Assembly (NCBI RefSeq): GCF_016124325.1
Contig: NZ_WGNY01000008.1
Span: 1-64,000 of the forward strand
DNA: 64,000 nt
Source: Phenylobacterium sp.
GTDB lineage: Bacteria > Pseudomonadota > Alphaproteobacteria > Caulobacterales > Caulobacteraceae
Direction: 5' to 3'
The notes under the pieces were generated by a model, which saw only the letters and a program-made list of their open reading frames with translations, ran no database searches and had not been told where the DNA came from. The position numbers and the translations under genes were made by a program. Shown piece after piece: positions 7,777 through 17,306 of this stretch. Each line of letters starts with the position of its first letter. The stretch's first letter is position 1.

Positions 7777-8934
7777 TCAGCCCGCGGGCAGCGCCAGGCT
7801 GGCGGCGAGCCGCACGAGATCCGACTGACGGTGCGCGCCGGTCTTGGCGTAGATCCGCACGAGGTGGGTGCGCACGGTGCTGACCTCGATGCCGAGCCGC
7901 TCCGCCGCGCCGCTGGGCGTCAGCCCTTCGGCGATGAGATCGAATATCCGCGCCTCGCCCGCGCTGAGATCGAACAGCTGGGCCGCGAGCATGCCGGATT
8001 CGGCCGCCGATGGCCGCCCCGTGCTCACGAAGATCGCCGCCGCCGCCCGGTTCACCAGGCCGGGACGCAGCGCGCCGCCCCGCAGGGGCAGCACATGCAG
8101 CACATAGGGCTCGCCGTTCTCGGCGCGGAGCGGAATGCCCAGGCCGCGGCGGCCGATCTGCGCCTCGTCCTCGGCCGCCTGCGCCACGGCCAGGGCGAGC
8201 GCCCGCGTCGCCGACGGCAGGTTGGTGGCGAGCCGCCCTCCGTTGAGGACCAGCGGGTCGCGCGCGTCGAGCAGCGCGCGCGCCGCCTGGTCCGCATGGA
8301 TCAGGCCGAGTTGCGCATCGGTGACCAGGGTGGGCGTGCTGGTCCGGTCGAGAACGGCCTCGAAGGTCGCCGCCGCGACGGTCCGGGCGTCCAGCAGGCG
8401 GCTGATCGTGACGGCCCGGCGCAGGTGCGGCGCGAGCAGACGGATCGCGTCCGTCTCGCTCAGGCCGATCGGGCCCTGGTCCCTGTGGCGGGTGAGGCTG
8501 ATCGACGCCAGCGCATTGGCGTCGCGGATCAGTCCGACCGCGGCGGTGTCGATCAGCTCCTGAGGGAGAAACCACTCGGTGTAGAAGGCGTTGCGGACGT
8601 CGCCGTCGCGCAGGCGCGGGTTCATCTCGCTGAGGAGTATCGGCTCCTCAAGCGGCGTGGCGGCGATCCGGGCGCCGCCGCCCCAGAGGGCGATGACATC
8701 CGCCCCGTAGGCCTTGCTGCGCTCGAACCACGGCTCGGGGATGCCGCTGGCGACGCTGAGCATGACCGCGCCGCCCGGCATGGCCTGGAGCGTGAGCGTC
8801 ACCTGCTGGAACCCGAGCCGCTGCCCGATATGATCCAGCACATCGGGCCAGAGCCCCGGATCGAGCGCGCAGTCGTAGATGCGGCCGATGAGGTCCGACA
8901 TCTCGAACAAGGACCCCGTGTCGATCCTACTCAC
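7777..8934 (-). CDS. LuxR family transcriptional regulator
   Basis: A 385-aa protein with a C-terminal LuxR-type HTH (about residues 325-380; LSAGEARIFDLIAEGLTPSG and IEVSTVRTHLVRIYAKTG). The long N-terminal part resembles the sensory region of other alphaproteobacterial single-component LuxR regulators, but I recognise no ligand domain. The GTG at 8934 follows GGAGG; an ATG at 8901 is an alternative. It is transcribed toward the PEPxxWA gene, 120 bp away, and could control it. Confidence 0.82.
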   Translation of the reverse strand: MSRIDTGSLFEMSDLIGRIYDCALDPGLWPDVLDHIGQRLGFQQVTLTLQAMPGGAVMLSVASGIPEPWFERSKAYGADVIALWGGGARIAATPLEEPILLSEMNPRLRDGDVRNAFYTEWFLPQELIDTAAVGLIRDANALASISLTRHRDQGPIGLSETDAIRLLAPHLRRAVTISRLLDARTVAAATFEAVLDRTSTPTLVTDAQLGLIHADQAARALLDARDPLVLNGGRLATNLPSATRALALAVAQAAEDEAQIGRRGLGIPLRAENGEPYVLHVLPLRGGALRPGLVNRAAAAIFVSTGRPSAAESGMLAAQLFDLSAGEARIFDLIAEGLTPSGAAERLGIEVSTVRTHLVRIYAKTGAHRQSDLVRLAASLALPAG

Positions 8935-9066
8935 GTACTGGCGCCCTCCAGCAGGCTGCCTGCAGTGCTTCCGCCGCGCCGAGGCCCGCGTCAAGCGTGA
9001 CGCGGAGGGGCGCGCCGGAACGGCGGAGAGAAGGCCTGGAACCTCCCCTTCGGGCGCAGCGCGTCG

Positions 9067-10011
9067 CTAGCCCGCCAATACTCGCGGCAGCTTGAAGGTC
9101 ACCGTCTCGCGCGCGGCATCGACCTCCTCGACGGTCACGTCGAACCGTTCGGCCAGCCGGTCGATCACGCCCCGCACCAGCACCTCGGGCGCCGAGGCGC
9201 CGGCGGTGACGCCGACCGTGCGCGCGCCCTCCAGCCAGGCGAAGTCCAGCCCCGCCGCATCGTCGATCAGGTGGGCCCTGGACCCGGCCCGGCGGCCCAC
9301 CTCGGCCAGGCGCACCGAGTTCGAGGAATTGGCGCTCCCCAGCACCAGCAGCACCTCGGCCCGCGCGGCCACCGTCTTCACCGCCTCCTGGCGGTTGGTG
9401 GTGGCGTAGCAGATGTCCTCCTTGTGCGGCGCGGCGATCTCCGGGAACCGCCGGCGCAGCGTCGCCACGATCTCGGCGGTGTCGTCCACCGACAGCGTCG
9501 TCTGGGTGACGAACGCCACGTTCGCCGCATCTGCCGGCGCATAGGCCTCGGCGTCGGCGACCGTCTCGATCAGCGTCACCGCGCCTTCGGGAAGCTGGCC
9601 CATGGTGCCCACCACCTCCGGATGGCCGGCGTGGCCGATCAGCACGATCTCGCGGCCGGCGTCATGATGGCGCGCCGCCTCCACGTGCACCTTCGAGACC
9701 AGCGGGCAGGTGGCGTCGAGGTAGAGCATCTTGCGCGTCCGCGCCTCGGCCGGCACCGACTTGGGCACCCCGTGGGCCGAGAACACCACCGGCCGGTCGC
9801 CGGGCGCCTCGCTGAGCTCCTCGACGAACACCGCGCCCAGCGCCCGAAGGCGCTCCACCACGTGCCGGTTGTGGACGATCTCGTGGCGCACATAGACCGG
9901 CGCGCCATACTTCTCGATCGCCCGCTCGACGATCTGGATCGCGCGATCCACGCCCGCGCAGAAGCCGCGCGGGCTGGCGAGCAGGACGGTGAGCGGCGGG
10001 GGCGTCGGCAT
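9067..10011 (-). CDS. ispH: 4-hydroxy-3-methylbut-2-enyl diphosphate reductase
   Basis: A 314-aa last enzyme of the MEP isoprenoid pathway, converting HMBPP to IPP and DMAPP. The three [4Fe-4S] ligands are Cys18 ([11 protein letters not shown]), Cys102 ([11 protein letters not shown]) and Cys201 ([10 protein letters not shown]). Substrate-binding motifs [27 protein letters not shown] and TAGASAPE are intact. In many alphaproteobacteria ispH, thrB and rnhA are contiguous; here about 3.1 kb intervenes. Confidence 0.97.
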   Translation of the reverse strand: MPTPPPLTVLLASPRGFCAGVDRAIQIVERAIEKYGAPVYVRHEIVHNRHVVERLRALGAVFVEELSEAPGDRPVVFSAHGVPKSVPAEARTRKMLYLDATCPLVSKVHVEAARHHDAGREIVLIGHAGHPEVVGTMGQLPEGAVTLIETVADAEAYAPADAANVAFVTQTTLSVDDTAEIVATLRRRFPEIAAPHKEDICYATTNRQEAVKTVAARAEVLLVLGSANSSNSVRLAEVGRRAGSRAHLIDDAAGLDFAWLEGARTVGVTAGASAPEVLVRGVIDRLAERFDVTVEEVDAARETVTFKLPRVLAG

Positions 10012-10131
10012 GGCCCAGGAACCTAGTGCGCCATCCCCTCCGCCGCCAGCCGCGTTGCGGCCCCAATCATGAGGCTGTAATCAGGCCCCGACCCCGCGAC
10101 GCCCTCGCGGCCCTCTTGTCTGGACGCCTTC

Positions 10132-10812
10132 ATGCGCCGCCAAATGCTTCTCGTCGCCGCCGTCCTGGCGGCTGCAACCTCGCTTCCGGCGATCACGCAC
10201 GCCCAGGGCCGCAACGACCCCGACGAGCAGCAGCGCCGCCAGGAGCAGGAAGCCGCCAAGAAGCGCAAGCAGCGCGAGGAATGGGGAGACGTGCAGGGGC
10301 CCCTGCCGCAGTTGCGCAACGCCGGGCCCTGCCCCTTCGTGAAGTCGCTCTACGACGCGGCGCGCTACGTCGAGTTCAAGGACGGCAAGGAAGCCTCGGC
10401 CTCCGTCGGCTACACCGGCGAGATCCAGGGCGTCTCGGCCGGCTGCGAGTACAAGGACAGCGATCCGATCAAGGTGAAGATGCAGGTGCTGTTCGAGCTG
10501 GGCCGCGGGCCCACCGCCGGCAGCCGCGAGAAGACCTATCACTACTGGATCGCCGTCACCGACCGGAACCGCGAGGTGATCGCCAAGGAAACCTTCGATC
10601 TGCCCGTCACCTTCCCCGAGGGTCAGGACCGGGTCTATGCGACCGAGGACATCGACGAGATCCTCATTCCGCGGGCCAGTTCCACCACCTCGGGCTCCAA
10701 CTTCGAGGTGCTCGTGGGCTTCGAAGTCACGCCGGAGATGGCCGAGTTCAACCGCCTCGGGAAGCGGTTCCGGTTGAACGTCGGCCAGACGGCCAGCAAT
10801 ACGGAACAATGA
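10132..10812 (+). CDS. exported hypothetical protein upstream of argS
   Basis: A 226-aa protein with a signal peptide ([20 protein letters not shown], cleavage likely after THAQ). A charged low-complexity stretch follows ([20 protein letters not shown]), then a folded domain with two cysteines ([18 protein letters not shown] and SAGCEYKD). I recognise no family. It overlaps argS by 4 nt (ATGA), so the two are co-translated, which suggests a conserved pairing rather than a functional link to tRNA charging. Confidence 0.8.
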   Translation: MRRQMLLVAAVLAAATSLPAITHAQGRNDPDEQQRRQEQEAAKKRKQREEWGDVQGPLPQLRNAGPCPFVKSLYDAARYVEFKDGKEASASVGYTGEIQGVSAGCEYKDSDPIKVKMQVLFELGRGPTAGSREKTYHYWIAVTDRNREVIAKETFDLPVTFPEGQDRVYATEDIDEILIPRASSTTSGSNFEVLVGFEVTPEMAEFNRLGKRFRLNVGQTASNTEQ

Positions 10813-12605
10813 GCGACCTCAAACGCGCCCTGGGCGAGACGGTCGAGGCCGCCTTCGCCGCCATTGGCGCGCCTTCCGAACTGGGCCGGGTGACGGCCTC
10901 CGACCGCCCCGACCTGGCCGACTTCCAGTGCAACGGCGCCTTGGCCGCGGCAAAGCGCCTGGGCAGGAACCCGCGCGAGATCGCGACCGCCGTGGTCGAG
11001 CGGCTGTCCGGCGATCCGCGCCTGGCCTCGGTGGAGATCGCGGGCCCCGGCTTCATCAACCTGCGGGTTTCCGACGCGGCGCTTTCGCAGCGCGCCGACG
11101 CCATCGCCGCCGATGACCAGGCCGGCGCCGAGACGGTCGGCCAGCCCCGCCGGGTGATCGTGGACTACGGCGGCCCCAACGTGGCCAAGGAGATGCACGT
11201 CGGCCACCTGCGCGCCTCGATCATCGGGGAGTCGATCAAGCGCATCTACCGCTTCCGCGGCGACGAGGTGATCGGCGACGCCCACTTCGGCGACTGGGGC
11301 TTCCAGATGGGCCTGCTGATCGGCGCGGTGACCGACGCCCATCCGGCCATCGCCGCCTTGGTGGAGGACATCGACGCCGGGCGCGAGCCCACCAACGCCG
11401 GCCAGGAAGCGCTGCTGGCGCTGACGCTGGACGACTTCGGCGAGCTCTATCCCGCCGCCGCCGGGCGGGCGAAGACCGACCCCGCCTACCGCGACCGCGC
11501 CCGCAAGCTCACCGCCGACCTGCAGGCGCATCGCCCCGGCTGCTACCGGCTCTGGGAGCGGTTCCGCGAGGTGACCCGCGTGGCGCTGGAGCGCGACTTC
11601 CACGCGCTGGGCGTCGACTTCGACTGGTGGAAGGGCGAGAGCGACGTCGACCACCTGATCGAGCCGATGGTGGCCGAGCTGGACGCCAAGGGCCTGCTGG
11701 TCGACGACCAGGGCGCGCGGATCGTCCGCGTCGCGCGCCAGGGCGACAAGCGCGACCTGCCGCCGCTGCTGGTCGTCTCCTCCGAAGGCTCGGCCATGTA
11801 CGGCACCACCGACCTGGCGACGATCCTCGACCGCAAGCAGACGTTCGACCCGGACCTCGTCATCTACTGCGTCGACCAGCGCCAGGCCGACCACTTCGAG
11901 ATCGTCTTCCGGGCCGCCTACCAGGCCGGCTACGCCGCCGAGGGCCAGCTCGAGCACATCGGCTTCGGCACGATGAACGGCACCGACGGCAAGCCCTTCA
12001 AGACCCGCGAGGGCGGTGTTTTGAAATTGAACGATCTGATCGAGATGACCCGCGGCAAGGCGCGCGAGCGCCTGCACGAGGCGGGCCTGGGCGAAAGCCT
12101 GCCGGCCGAGGAGTTCGAGGCGATCGCCGGCAAGGTGGCCGTCGCGGCCCTGAAGTTCGCCGACCTGCAGAACTTCCGCGGCACCTCCTACGTCTTCGAC
12201 CTCGACCGCTTCTCCAGCTTCGAGGGCAAGACCGGCCCGTACCTGCTCTACCAGGCCGTCCGGGTGAAGAGCCTGCTGCGCCGCGCCGCCGAGGAATCGA
12301 AGAATGGGGAAGGCGCCGAGCCTGGCCCCGTCGCCATCGCCGAGCCGGCCGAACGCGACCTCGCGCTCACCCTCGACGCCTTCGACGCGGCGCTGGCCGA
12401 GGCCTACGACAAGAAGGCCCCCAACGCGCTCGCCGAACACGCCTACCGCCTGTCGCAGGCCTTCTCGAAGTTCTACGCCGCCTGCCCGATCATGAGCGCG
12501 GCGCCGGCGGTCCGCGCCTCGCGTCTGACGCTGGCCTCGACGGCGCTGCGCCAGCTCGAACTCGCCCTCGACCTCCTGGGGATCGCCACGCCCGAGCGGA
12601 TGTAG
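10809..12605 (+). CDS. argS: arginyl-tRNA synthetase
   Basis: A 598-aa class I aminoacyl-tRNA synthetase. It shows the N-terminal Add-1-like domain, the HIGH signature as HVGHL near residue 130 ([14 protein letters not shown]) and the arginine-specific GDWGFQMG. The MSK-region variant is KPFKTREGG and a DALR-type anticodon-binding C-terminus follows. The ATG lies within the upstream gene's stop. The length is normal for the family. Confidence 0.97.
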   Translation: MSDLKRALGETVEAAFAAIGAPSELGRVTASDRPDLADFQCNGALAAAKRLGRNPREIATAVVERLSGDPRLASVEIAGPGFINLRVSDAALSQRADAIAADDQAGAETVGQPRRVIVDYGGPNVAKEMHVGHLRASIIGESIKRIYRFRGDEVIGDAHFGDWGFQMGLLIGAVTDAHPAIAALVEDIDAGREPTNAGQEALLALTLDDFGELYPAAAGRAKTDPAYRDRARKLTADLQAHRPGCYRLWERFREVTRVALERDFHALGVDFDWWKGESDVDHLIEPMVAELDAKGLLVDDQGARIVRVARQGDKRDLPPLLVVSSEGSAMYGTTDLATILDRKQTFDPDLVIYCVDQRQADHFEIVFRAAYQAGYAAEGQLEHIGFGTMNGTDGKPFKTREGGVLKLNDLIEMTRGKARERLHEAGLGESLPAEEFEAIAGKVAVAALKFADLQNFRGTSYVFDLDRFSSFEGKTGPYLLYQAVRVKSLLRRAAEESKNGEGAEPGPVAIAEPAERDLALTLDAFDAALAEAYDKKAPNALAEHAYRLSQAFSKFYAACPIMSAAPAVRASRLTLASTALRQLELALDLLGIATPERM

Positions 12606-12612
12606 GCCCTTC

Positions 12613-13464
12613 TCAGGCCGCCTTCGCCGTCACGGCCGCGTCGAACTCGGCCTTCCAGGCGGCCAGGGCCGGGCGGTTGTCCTGGTCCCAGGGGTGGAAG
12701 CCCGGGCGGTACCAGGCGAAGTAGCTGCGCCAGCCGCGGCTGAAGAGGCCGGGCGTCTTCCAGACATAGGCCTTCACCGCCTTCAGCGCCGCCTCCGGCG
12801 AATAGCCGTCGGCCTCCAGCAGACGGGCGGCGTAGCGGGTGATGTTGCGGGTGAACATAAAGGTGATGATCGCCATCGAGATCGCCCGCCTGCGGTAGCG
12901 CAGGAACGGCGACCAGCCCTTCGTCACCTCCATGAAGACGTCGTAGGCCACCGCCTTGTGCTCGGTCTCCTCCATGGCGTGCCAGCGCCACAGCCGTTCC
13001 ACGTCGGGCGCCACGCCCTCGAAGATGTCCTGATGGGCCATGTGCATCTCGGCCATCATGGCCGTGAAGTGCTCCAGCGCGATGGTCGACATCAGCATCG
13101 CCATCGGCCCGCGCTTGCGGCCCTGGGTCACCCGCTCGCGCACCGCCGCCTCGATCTCGGCCACCGGATAGCGCTCGCGGTCGATGAGCTGGTTCAGCAC
13201 GTGGTGCTCGCGCGAGTGGATGGCCTCCTGGGCGATGAAGCCCTTCACGTCCTCGGCCAGCTTGCCCTTCAGCTCGCCGCGGTAGTGGCGCACCGCGTCC
13301 ATGAACATCCGCTCGCCGTCCGGGAAGGTCAGCGAGAGCGCGTTGAAAACCGCCGTCCCGACGGGGTCGCCGCCCAGCCAGTGGCCGCCCCGGGCGGCCT
13401 GCAGGTCGAAGCTGATGTCGCGGCCGCGCACGTCGACGTCGGCGGGAGTGGTCTTGGCGCTCAT
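12613..13464 (-). CDS. metal-dependent hydrolase, PF10118-like
   Basis: A 283-aa protein resembling the predicted metal-dependent hydrolase family PF10118, a ferritin-like helical fold. Repeated acidic/histidine helices suggest a di-metal site: ERMFMDAVRHY, AQEAIHSREHHVLN (Glu80, His83, His87), ALEHFTAMMAE and WHAMEETEHKAVAYDVF. The substrate is unknown. It is divergent from a TetR regulator 68 bp away and is its most likely target. Confidence 0.8.
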   Translation of the reverse strand: MSAKTTPADVDVRGRDISFDLQAARGGHWLGGDPVGTAVFNALSLTFPDGERMFMDAVRHYRGELKGKLAEDVKGFIAQEAIHSREHHVLNQLIDRERYPVAEIEAAVRERVTQGRKRGPMAMLMSTIALEHFTAMMAEMHMAHQDIFEGVAPDVERLWRWHAMEETEHKAVAYDVFMEVTKGWSPFLRYRRRAISMAIITFMFTRNITRYAARLLEADGYSPEAALKAVKAYVWKTPGLFSRGWRSYFAWYRPGFHPWDQDNRPALAAWKAEFDAAVTAKAA

Positions 13465-13510
13465 GGCATGGTCCCGTTCGGCGGGTTAGGTAGGGGAGGG
13501 TCCGAGGCTG

Positions 13511-13541
13511 AGATGAGCTCTTATCAACAAAAATGTCAATA
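13511..13541. promoter_or_regulatory. divergent promoter and possible TetR operator
   Basis: On the minus strand TTGACA (13539-13534) and TCATCT (13516-13511), with a 17-bp spacer, form a plausible promoter for the hydrolase. TATCAACA (13522-13529) and TGTCAATA (13534-13541) are inverted arms with two mismatches around AAAA. They overlap the tetR start codon, as an autorepression site would. Confidence 0.45.
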
Positions 13542-14141
13542 GTGAAGACGCCCGCCCGCGCGCCCCGCGCCCGCCGCTCGCCCGAGGCGGCGCGCGAGAA
13601 CATCCTGGCGGCGGCCGAGCGGCTGCTCACCGAGAAGGGGCCCCAGGCCCTGAAGCTCACCGACGTGGCGGCCGCGGCGGGGATCGCCCACGCCACCGTC
13701 CTGCATCACTTCGGCTCGATCGCCGACGTCCAGACCGCGCTGATGGAGCGGATGATCCGCCAGCTCGTGGCCCAGATCCTCGCCGAGGGGGCTGTGGCCG
13801 CCGACCCGCAGGGCCGCGTCGGCCAGGGCGCGCGGGTGCTCTTCGACGCCTTCGGCGACCGGGGCGCCGCGCGGCTGGCCGCCTGGCTGGAGCTGACCGG
13901 CGAGTCGCGCCGTCTCACCATGGCCCGCGAGGCCGTGCGCGAGGTCATCGCCAACCGCCTGGCCCCCGAGGGCGTCGACCCGGCCGTGGCCGAGGACATG
14001 GTGCTGGTCAGCGTGATCCTGGCCATGGGCGTCGGCCTCTTCGGCCGCTCGCTGTCCGAGCTGATGGGCCGCCCGCCCGACACCGCCCGCGGCCTGGCCC
14101 TCGACCTGCTGCGCCGCCTTCTGCCCGCCGAAGGCGCCTGA
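13533..14141 (+). CDS. TetR family transcriptional regulator
   Basis: A 202-aa TetR regulator. The N-terminal HTH is clear (AARENILAAAERLLTEKG, then LTDVAAAAGIAHATVLHHFG, residues about 20-60), and a helical ligand domain follows. It is divergent from the PF10118-type hydrolase, so local repression of that gene and itself is likely. The arginine-rich leader (RAPRARRSPEAAR) precedes the HTH. The ligand is unknown. Confidence 0.88.
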   Translation: MSIVKTPARAPRARRSPEAARENILAAAERLLTEKGPQALKLTDVAAAAGIAHATVLHHFGSIADVQTALMERMIRQLVAQILAEGAVAADPQGRVGQGARVLFDAFGDRGAARLAAWLELTGESRRLTMAREAVREVIANRLAPEGVDPAVAEDMVLVSVILAMGVGLFGRSLSELMGRPPDTARGLALDLLRRLLPAEGA

Positions 14142-14150
14142 GCCCGCCCG

Positions 14151-16361
14151 TCAGGGCGCCGCGCCCAGCGGCAGGCGGATCTCGACGCGCGCCCCGCGCC
14201 CGCCCGCGCCGCTCGTCCAGCTCACCGCGCCGCCGTGCCGCTCGGCCCGTTCGGAAAGGCCGCTCAGGCCCGCGCCTTGCGCTACCGCGGCGGGATCGAA
14301 CCCGATGCCGTCGTCCTCCACGGCCAGCACCAGCTCGCCGCGCCGCTCGGCCATCTCCACCTTCGCCGTCTGCGCCAGCGCGTGCTTGAGGATGTTGTTG
14401 GTGATCTCGCGCAGCATGGCGCGCAGCGACTGCAGCAGCCGCGAGTCCGCCTGGCGGCTCACGTCGGCGTCGAGCGCCGGGTCCGGCCGCCAGTCCAGCG
14501 TCATGCCCCTCGCCTCCAGCCGCTCGGCCATCTCCTTGCGCGCCCCGGCCAGCGCCAGCACCAGCCCGGTCTCGCCGTTGGCCGGCTCGGTGACGATGCT
14601 GCGCAGGTCGGCCAGGGTCTCGCGGATGAAGCGGTCCTTCCGCTCGCCGTCGCGGCTGTGCAGGGCGCTGAGCAGGGAGGCGCCCAGGTTGTCGTGGATG
14701 TCGCCCGCGATCCGCCGCCGCTCCACCTTCACGCCGCGCTCGTAGGCGTCGCGGCTGTCGAAGACGAAGTCCAGCATGCCGGCCAGCGAGGCGGCCTGCG
14801 CCAGGTCGGCCGGCGTGAACAGCGCCCGGCCGCCGCGGGCGTACTCGAGCCGCAGCGCCGGCAGCCCCTTCACGGCGGGCGCCACCAGCGCCAGCCCGTC
14901 CGCCTCCAGCCGCGGCTGGGCGGCGCCCCAGCCGTCGCAGATGTCGATGCGCAGCGGATCGAAGCTGGCGTTCAGCACCTGCGTCCACCGCGCCAGCTGC
15001 TCGGCGGGCGAAGCCGTGAGGCCGATCTGCACCACCCCCTCGAACAGGGCGCGCGGGTCGGTCTTGCGCCGCCGCAGGATCCGCTCGGCCAGCCAGGTGC
15101 GCAGCGGCAGCCAGACCAGGCCGCAGACCAGCAGGGCCAGCGACAGGCTCGCGCCCGCCGACAGCTGCAGCCCGGCGAGCAGCGCCAGGTCGAGCGCGGC
15201 CAGCAGCATCAGGCCCAGCGCCCAGGTCATGATCCGCACCCACCACTCGCCCAGCTCGAAGAGGCGGTAGCGCATGATGCCGACCGCGAGGCCGAGGTAG
15301 ATCACCGGGAACAGCAGGAAGCCGTACGGCTCGATCGCCGAGGTGTCGACGCCGAACATCTGCGGCGCCAGCACGAGCCCGGCGAACGTGCTCACCACCA
15401 CCACCCACGACACCAGGAACCAGCCCAGGGCCGCGCGCCCCAGCGGATCGCGGCGGGTCGTCCGCCAGTGGACCGCCGCCAGGCCAAGGCTCGCCGCCAG
15501 CGCGCACATCACCAGGAAGCGCCGCGCGAAGGTCAGGTCGGGGAACAGCCCGGCGGCCTGGGCGACGTACCAGGCCAGGAACACGCCGATGATCGCGCCC
15601 CCCGCCCAGCGCGGCGCGATCCGCCGCGGGTAGTAGAGCAGCAGCGCCAGCACCGCGGCGGCGAAGAGGCTGCCGCCCAGGAAGTTGCAACCGTTGATCA
15701 GGTAGAAGGCCGTCGTCGGCAGGCCGAGCTCGCGGGCGGAATACATCACCCCCATCGGCGAGCAGAACAGCATCGCCGCGCCGCTCAGCAGGACGTAGCG
15801 GGCGCTCGCCTCCCGCGGACGGAAGACGAAGATCGCCGCCGACATCAGCCAGGAGAAGACCCCCACCAGCACGCCGATCCAGAAGTCGGGCCCCAGCGTG
15901 GAGATCGGCCGGCCGGAGCGATCCGGACGGATGGTCCAGTCGCGCCCCTGCGCGTCGGTGAACGTCATCTCGGGCGCGCGCTGCATCTGCGCGTAGAGGC
16001 CCTGGCGCGTCATGAACCGGCGGAAATCGGCGAACGGGCCGAAGCTGCCGTCGACCTGGCCCGTCAGGTCGTTGCGCTCCAGGCGCAGCCGCGCGCCCGC
16101 GCCATGGGCCGCGACCAGCACGGTTCCCGCCGGAATGGCCGCCGAGGGTCCCGCCGAGGCCTCCACCACCGCCCCGCCCGCCCGCGCGTCGAAGCGCAGG
16201 TCGAGGCCGAGCCACGGCTGGCTGATGGAGAAGCCGATCGCGCCGCCGGCCACGCCGAGGGCGACGAGCAGCGCGACCGTCAGCAGCCGGACGGGCGTCA
16301 GGCGCACGGTCAGGACGCGCTCAAGGTTTCCGGCCGCGGCCGCGAACCCGCCGCTCGCCAT
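14151..16361 (-). CDS. membrane sensor histidine kinase, NarX/DesK-type core
   Basis: A 736-aa kinase. An N-terminal transmembrane helix (about 22-47) precedes a periplasmic loop, followed by roughly eight transmembrane helices (about 160-410). The C-terminal core has a HisKA_3 dimerisation domain with the phospho-acceptor His near 556 (RRRIAGDIHDNLGAS). An HATPase_c domain follows (LREITNNILKHA and VEDDGIGFDP). The response regulator gene is divergent 114 bp away, forming a two-component pair. The stimulus is unknown. Confidence 0.88.
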   Translation of the reverse strand: MASGGFAAAAGNLERVLTVRLTPVRLLTVALLVALGVAGGAIGFSISQPWLGLDLRFDARAGGAVVEASAGPSAAIPAGTVLVAAHGAGARLRLERNDLTGQVDGSFGPFADFRRFMTRQGLYAQMQRAPEMTFTDAQGRDWTIRPDRSGRPISTLGPDFWIGVLVGVFSWLMSAAIFVFRPREASARYVLLSGAAMLFCSPMGVMYSARELGLPTTAFYLINGCNFLGGSLFAAAVLALLLYYPRRIAPRWAGGAIIGVFLAWYVAQAAGLFPDLTFARRFLVMCALAASLGLAAVHWRTTRRDPLGRAALGWFLVSWVVVVSTFAGLVLAPQMFGVDTSAIEPYGFLLFPVIYLGLAVGIMRYRLFELGEWWVRIMTWALGLMLLAALDLALLAGLQLSAGASLSLALLVCGLVWLPLRTWLAERILRRRKTDPRALFEGVVQIGLTASPAEQLARWTQVLNASFDPLRIDICDGWGAAQPRLEADGLALVAPAVKGLPALRLEYARGGRALFTPADLAQAASLAGMLDFVFDSRDAYERGVKVERRRIAGDIHDNLGASLLSALHSRDGERKDRFIRETLADLRSIVTEPANGETGLVLALAGARKEMAERLEARGMTLDWRPDPALDADVSRQADSRLLQSLRAMLREITNNILKHALAQTAKVEMAERRGELVLAVEDDGIGFDPAAVAQGAGLSGLSERAERHGGAVSWTSGAGGRGARVEIRLPLGAAP

Positions 16362-16475
16362 CGCTCACCCCCCACCCCTGGTCGAGCGTCCACCAAACCT
16401 TAGAAGATTCATGCGCCTGTGCCAGGGTTTGATAACATCGTCGTTGCAGGTCAGACGGAGTACGGCGTCCCGCCC

Positions 16476-17180
16476 ATGGTGGAGGATAGTGCCCCCCCTT
16501 CCCTCGACGCCCCCCCAAATAGGGGGTGTCTGATCGTCGAGGACCGCCCGGACACCCGCGAGTGGCTGGAAGCGGTGGTGGGCGACGCTTTCCCCGGCAT
16601 GGCCGTCGCCTCGGCCGCCAGCCTGCGCGACGCGCGGCGCTGGCTCGAGCTCTACGCCGCCGACCCGCCCTGGAGCCTGACGCTGGCGCTGATCGATCTG
16701 GGCCTGCCCGACGGGTCGGGCGTCGACCTGGTGCGCGAGATCGCCCAGGCCTTTCCGCAGGCGCTTCCGGTGGTCGCCACCATCTACGACGACGACGTCC
16801 ACCTCTTCGACTCGCTGGCCGCCGGCGCCCAGGGCTACGTGCTCAAGCAGGAGCACCCCGAAGCCGTCGCCGACTGCCTGCGCCGCATCGACGCCGGCGA
16901 GCCGCCGCTGTCGCCCTCCATCGCGCGCCGCATGCTGGAGCGCCTGCGTCCGCCCCCGCCGGAGGCCCCCCCGCGGGCGCGCGACGAGGCCGGCCTGAGC
17001 GCCCGCGAGACCGAGGTGCTGACCCTCCTGGCCCGTGGCCTCTCGGCGCCCGAGGCCGCGCGCGCCATCGGCCTCAGGCCGCAGACCGTCGCGGGCTACG
17101 TGAAGGTCATCTACCAGAAGCTCCACGTCTCCAGCCGCGCCGAGGCGGTGCTGGCGGCGGCGCAACGCGGCCTGACCTGA
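16476..17180 (+). CDS. NarL/FixJ family response regulator
   Basis: A 234-aa response regulator: receiver domain (CLIVEDRPDTREWL; phospho-acceptor Asp near residue 74 in ALIDLGLPDGSGVD) plus C-terminal LuxR-type HTH (LSARETEVLTLLARGLSAPE and QTVAGYVKVIYQKLHV). The start is uncertain: ATG at 16476 gives a proline-rich leader before the receiver, and a GTG at 16419 would add 19 residues. It partners the divergent HisKA_3 kinase. Confidence 0.88.
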   Translation: MVEDSAPPSLDAPPNRGCLIVEDRPDTREWLEAVVGDAFPGMAVASAASLRDARRWLELYAADPPWSLTLALIDLGLPDGSGVDLVREIAQAFPQALPVVATIYDDDVHLFDSLAAGAQGYVLKQEHPEAVADCLRRIDAGEPPLSPSIARRMLERLRPPPPEAPPRARDEAGLSARETEVLTLLARGLSAPEAARAIGLRPQTVAGYVKVIYQKLHVSSRAEAVLAAAQRGLT

Positions 17181-17191
17181 GCGCGGCGGCC

Positions 17192-17306
17192 TAGAGGCCT
17201 TCCCCCTCACGATGAGGCATCGTGAGGGGACGAGAAGGCCTCTAAATTCAAAGACGCGAGCGCGTTGATCCCAGTCGGCCTGATTCAAGCCGACCAGGAC
17301 GCGCTC
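17192..17306. repeat. double palindromic intergenic element
   Basis: The first unit is CCCCTCACGATG (17203-17214) paired perfectly with 17218-17229 around a 3-nt loop, framed by TAGAGGCCTTC (17192-17202) and GAAGGCCTCTA (17234-17244). The second is GAGCGCGT (17258-17265) with ACGCGCTC (17299-17306), with inner GTCGGC/GCCGAC (17274-17279 and 17289-17294). A GATTC (GANTC-type methylation site) lies in its loop. It lies between two convergent genes, so it may work as a bidirectional terminator. The AAGGCCTCTA arm recurs at 21155-21170. Confidence 0.7.

Noticed and set aside
10635..12440. 601-codon minus-strand frame opposite argS
   Set aside because: Antisense shadow of a complete, motif-verified argS.
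14235..16403. 722-codon plus-strand frame opposite the histidine kinase
   Set aside because: Low-complexity Gln/Arg/His composition with no domain; the minus-strand frame has clear HisKA_3 and HATPase motifs.
16505..16530. C-run/G-run hairpin near the response regulator start considered as an operator
   Set aside because: It lies inside the coding frame in every plausible start choice and the arms are simple homopolymer runs.
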